DNA from: SYAC01 sp046048055
Lineage (GTDB): Bacteria; Planctomycetota; Phycisphaerae; Phycisphaerales; SM1A02
Length of the DNA: 6,826 nt
Direction of reading: 5' to 3'
NCBI GenBank assembly: GCA_046048055.1
Contig: JBJOGW010000051.1
Span: forward strand, 1 to 6,826
Below, one piece after another: positions 5,905 through 6,826 of the stretch (the stretch's first letter is position 1; each line of letters begins with the position of its first letter). The translations under genes and the position numbers were made by a program. Under the pieces are notes generated by a model. It saw nothing but the letters and a program-made list of their open reading frames with translations, had not been told where the DNA came from and ran no database searches.

Positions 5905-6468
5905 TCACGAACCGTCGGCGGATTCGGCTCCCAGGGCCCGATACTTGAAGTTCTCCATGCCGATCATGCCGCCGGCCATCAGGCCCTGCTCACCCCCCAC
6001 GTAGACGGCCAGGCCGTTCTGAAAGCTGCTGGTTCCGGTGGTTCCCTGATCCGGCCCCACCGCCATGCCTTGCGCACTGCCGGTGAGCAGGCCCTGCTTG
6101 AACTTCTCCAGCGTGTCGCTGTCGGCGAACACGATCAGGATGCGGTTCTGCTGGCCGCCCGCCTGCAATCCCACGTTGAACTGGTTCTCGGCGGCCCAGC
6201 CCACCTGCGTGCCGTCGGCGGTGAACACCGCGCCGCGACCGAAGCTGCCGCCCGTGAAGATGATGCCCCATTGCCCCGCACCCGGAAACACCGCGTAGCC
6301 CGCGGACTCGGCGATCTGCCGCCGAAGGCCCGACACCTGCCGCTCGAACTCGCGCAGCCCATCGCGCGCCTCCTGCACGAAGGTGGCTCGGTCATCGGCC
6401 TTGGGCGCCACGTTGCAGGCGGACAGGGTGGGCAGCATCAGGGCGGCGATCAGGAACAGGCTTCGCAT
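5905..6468 (-). CDS. SYLF (Ysc84-related) domain lipoprotein
   Basis: This 187-residue protein starts with a lipoprotein signal (MRSLFLIAALMLPTLSAC; lipobox LSAC at 15-18). Cys18 should be lipidated, and Asn19 at position +2 is not the Asp that signals inner-membrane retention, so an outer-membrane or periplasm-facing location is likely. The rest matches the SYLF/Ysc84 domain, a lipid-binding fold. After a helical lead (26-55) come SAGYAVFPGAGQWGIIFTGG (55-74) and FGRGAVF (76-82), then VGLQAGGQQNRILIVFADSD (99-118) and an ending rich in Gly (NGLAVYVGGEQGLMAGG, 151-167). Bacterial members are common small lipoproteins of uncertain role, thought to bind phospholipid. The start is supported by GGAG (complement of 6475-6478) 6 nt upstream. 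It begins 51 nt after the preceding gene's stop and may share its transcript. Confidence 0.88.
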   Translation of the reverse strand: MRSLFLIAALMLPTLSACNVAPKADDRATFVQEARDGLREFERQVSGLRRQIAESAGYAVFPGAGQWGIIFTGGSFGRGAVFTADGTQVGWAAENQFNVGLQAGGQQNRILIVFADSDTLEKFKQGLLTGSAQGMAVGPDQGTTGTSSFQNGLAVYVGGEQGLMAGGMIGMENFKYRALGAESADGS

Positions 6469-6519
6469 GACAATCTCCGGAGGTTGAACGTTGCGGCGAA
6501 ACGGGGAACCTAGCAGGCC

Positions 6520-6826
6520 TCAGCCATGCACGCCCACGGCGGCGTTCCACTTCTGCAGGCAGGCCCGACGCGCGGCCGTGTCCGATGGCAGCTTGAGCGC
6601 GCGGCCCCGGCAGTCGATGAGCAAACCCACCGGCCCGCCGCGCACCGAGCGCGTGACCGGCTTGCCGGCGCCCGCGCCCACGTCGAATCCGCGCTCGGGC
6701 TTGACCTCGACCCGGGCCGTGGCGCCCGCGGACAGGTCCACGCGCAGGATCTCGCCACCCTGCACCGTGCCGCTTGCCGCATGGGCGGTGCCATGCTCGG
6801 GCACCAGCGACCAGTGCAGGCACGGC
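6520..6826 (-). CDS. C-terminal fragment of a probable MutL/GlmL-like (glutamate mutase accessory) protein
   Basis: The frame is open from the right edge to a TGA at 6520-6522, about 101 residues; the real start lies outside the window. Internal GTG or ATG codons near 6804 are not preferred starts because in-frame coding (PCLHWSLVPEHG) continues upstream of them. The visible part is an all-strand-like tail: a run of alternating residues (GEILRVDLSAGATARVEVKP), then GFDVGAGAGKPV, RGGPVGLLIDCRGRALKLP, and a final helix RRACLQKW. From memory, this FDxGAG...GGxVGLxxDxRGRxLxLP...W ending resembles the C-terminus of MutL/GlmL-type ATPase-fold proteins linked with adenosylcobalamin-dependent mutases. 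The defining N-terminal ATPase motifs are not visible, so this is tentative; an unrelated beta-rich domain is possible. Confidence 0.5.
   Translation of the reverse strand, partial: PCLHWSLVPEHGTAHAASGTVQGGEILRVDLSAGATARVEVKPERGFDVGAGAGKPVTRSVRGGPVGLLIDCRGRALKLPSDTAARRACLQKWNAAVGVHG

Overview
The window is GC-rich, roughly 60-70% G+C by hand count of sample lines. It most resembles a planctomycete of the class Phycisphaerae. The best clue is the secreted protein at 3055-4596, which ends in two dockerin-like calcium loops of the form CPADLNGD...NGADLGxLLGxWG, a C-terminal signature very common in Phycisphaerales proteins. Several genes have readable Shine-Dalgarno sites 6-8 nt before the start. 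This assignment is inferred from protein style, not from a marker gene.

Layout. Positions 1-45 may hold the tail of a gene entering from the left. A tight plus-strand cluster follows at 143-1715. It has a RelE/HigB-type toxin placed before its HigA-like helix-turn-helix antitoxin (ATGA overlap), a small unknown reading frame (GTGA overlap), and a small SAM-dependent methyltransferase 9 nt further on. All remaining genes lie on the minus strand. In transcription order, from right to left, they are: the C-terminal part of a probable MutL/GlmL-like protein running off the right edge; a SYLF/Ysc84-domain lipoprotein; a three-histidine-box acyl desaturase; the secreted dockerin-repeat protein, followed by a clear intrinsic terminator; and an NCS1-family nucleobase/hydantoin-type transporter. 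The transporter ends 9 nt from the methyltransferase, tail to tail.

How the parts fit. The plus-strand cluster looks like a toxin-antitoxin module with two trailing passenger genes. The desaturase and the SYLF lipoprotein both concern membranes or lipids, but nothing shows that they share a pathway. The secreted protein is probably an envelope or extracellular protein of unknown function.

Most notable points: the transporter appears to lack an internal block of about 100-125 residues (expected helices 4-6) while staying in frame; the antitoxin has a long basic tail and overlaps an unrecognised small gene; and there are candidate operator palindromes at the toxin start. No CRISPR array, tRNA, rRNA, insertion sequence or phage structural gene was seen. 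No gap between genes exceeds 300 bases; the largest is 190 bases (5715-5904). I do not see convincing evidence of a wholly new multi-gene system.
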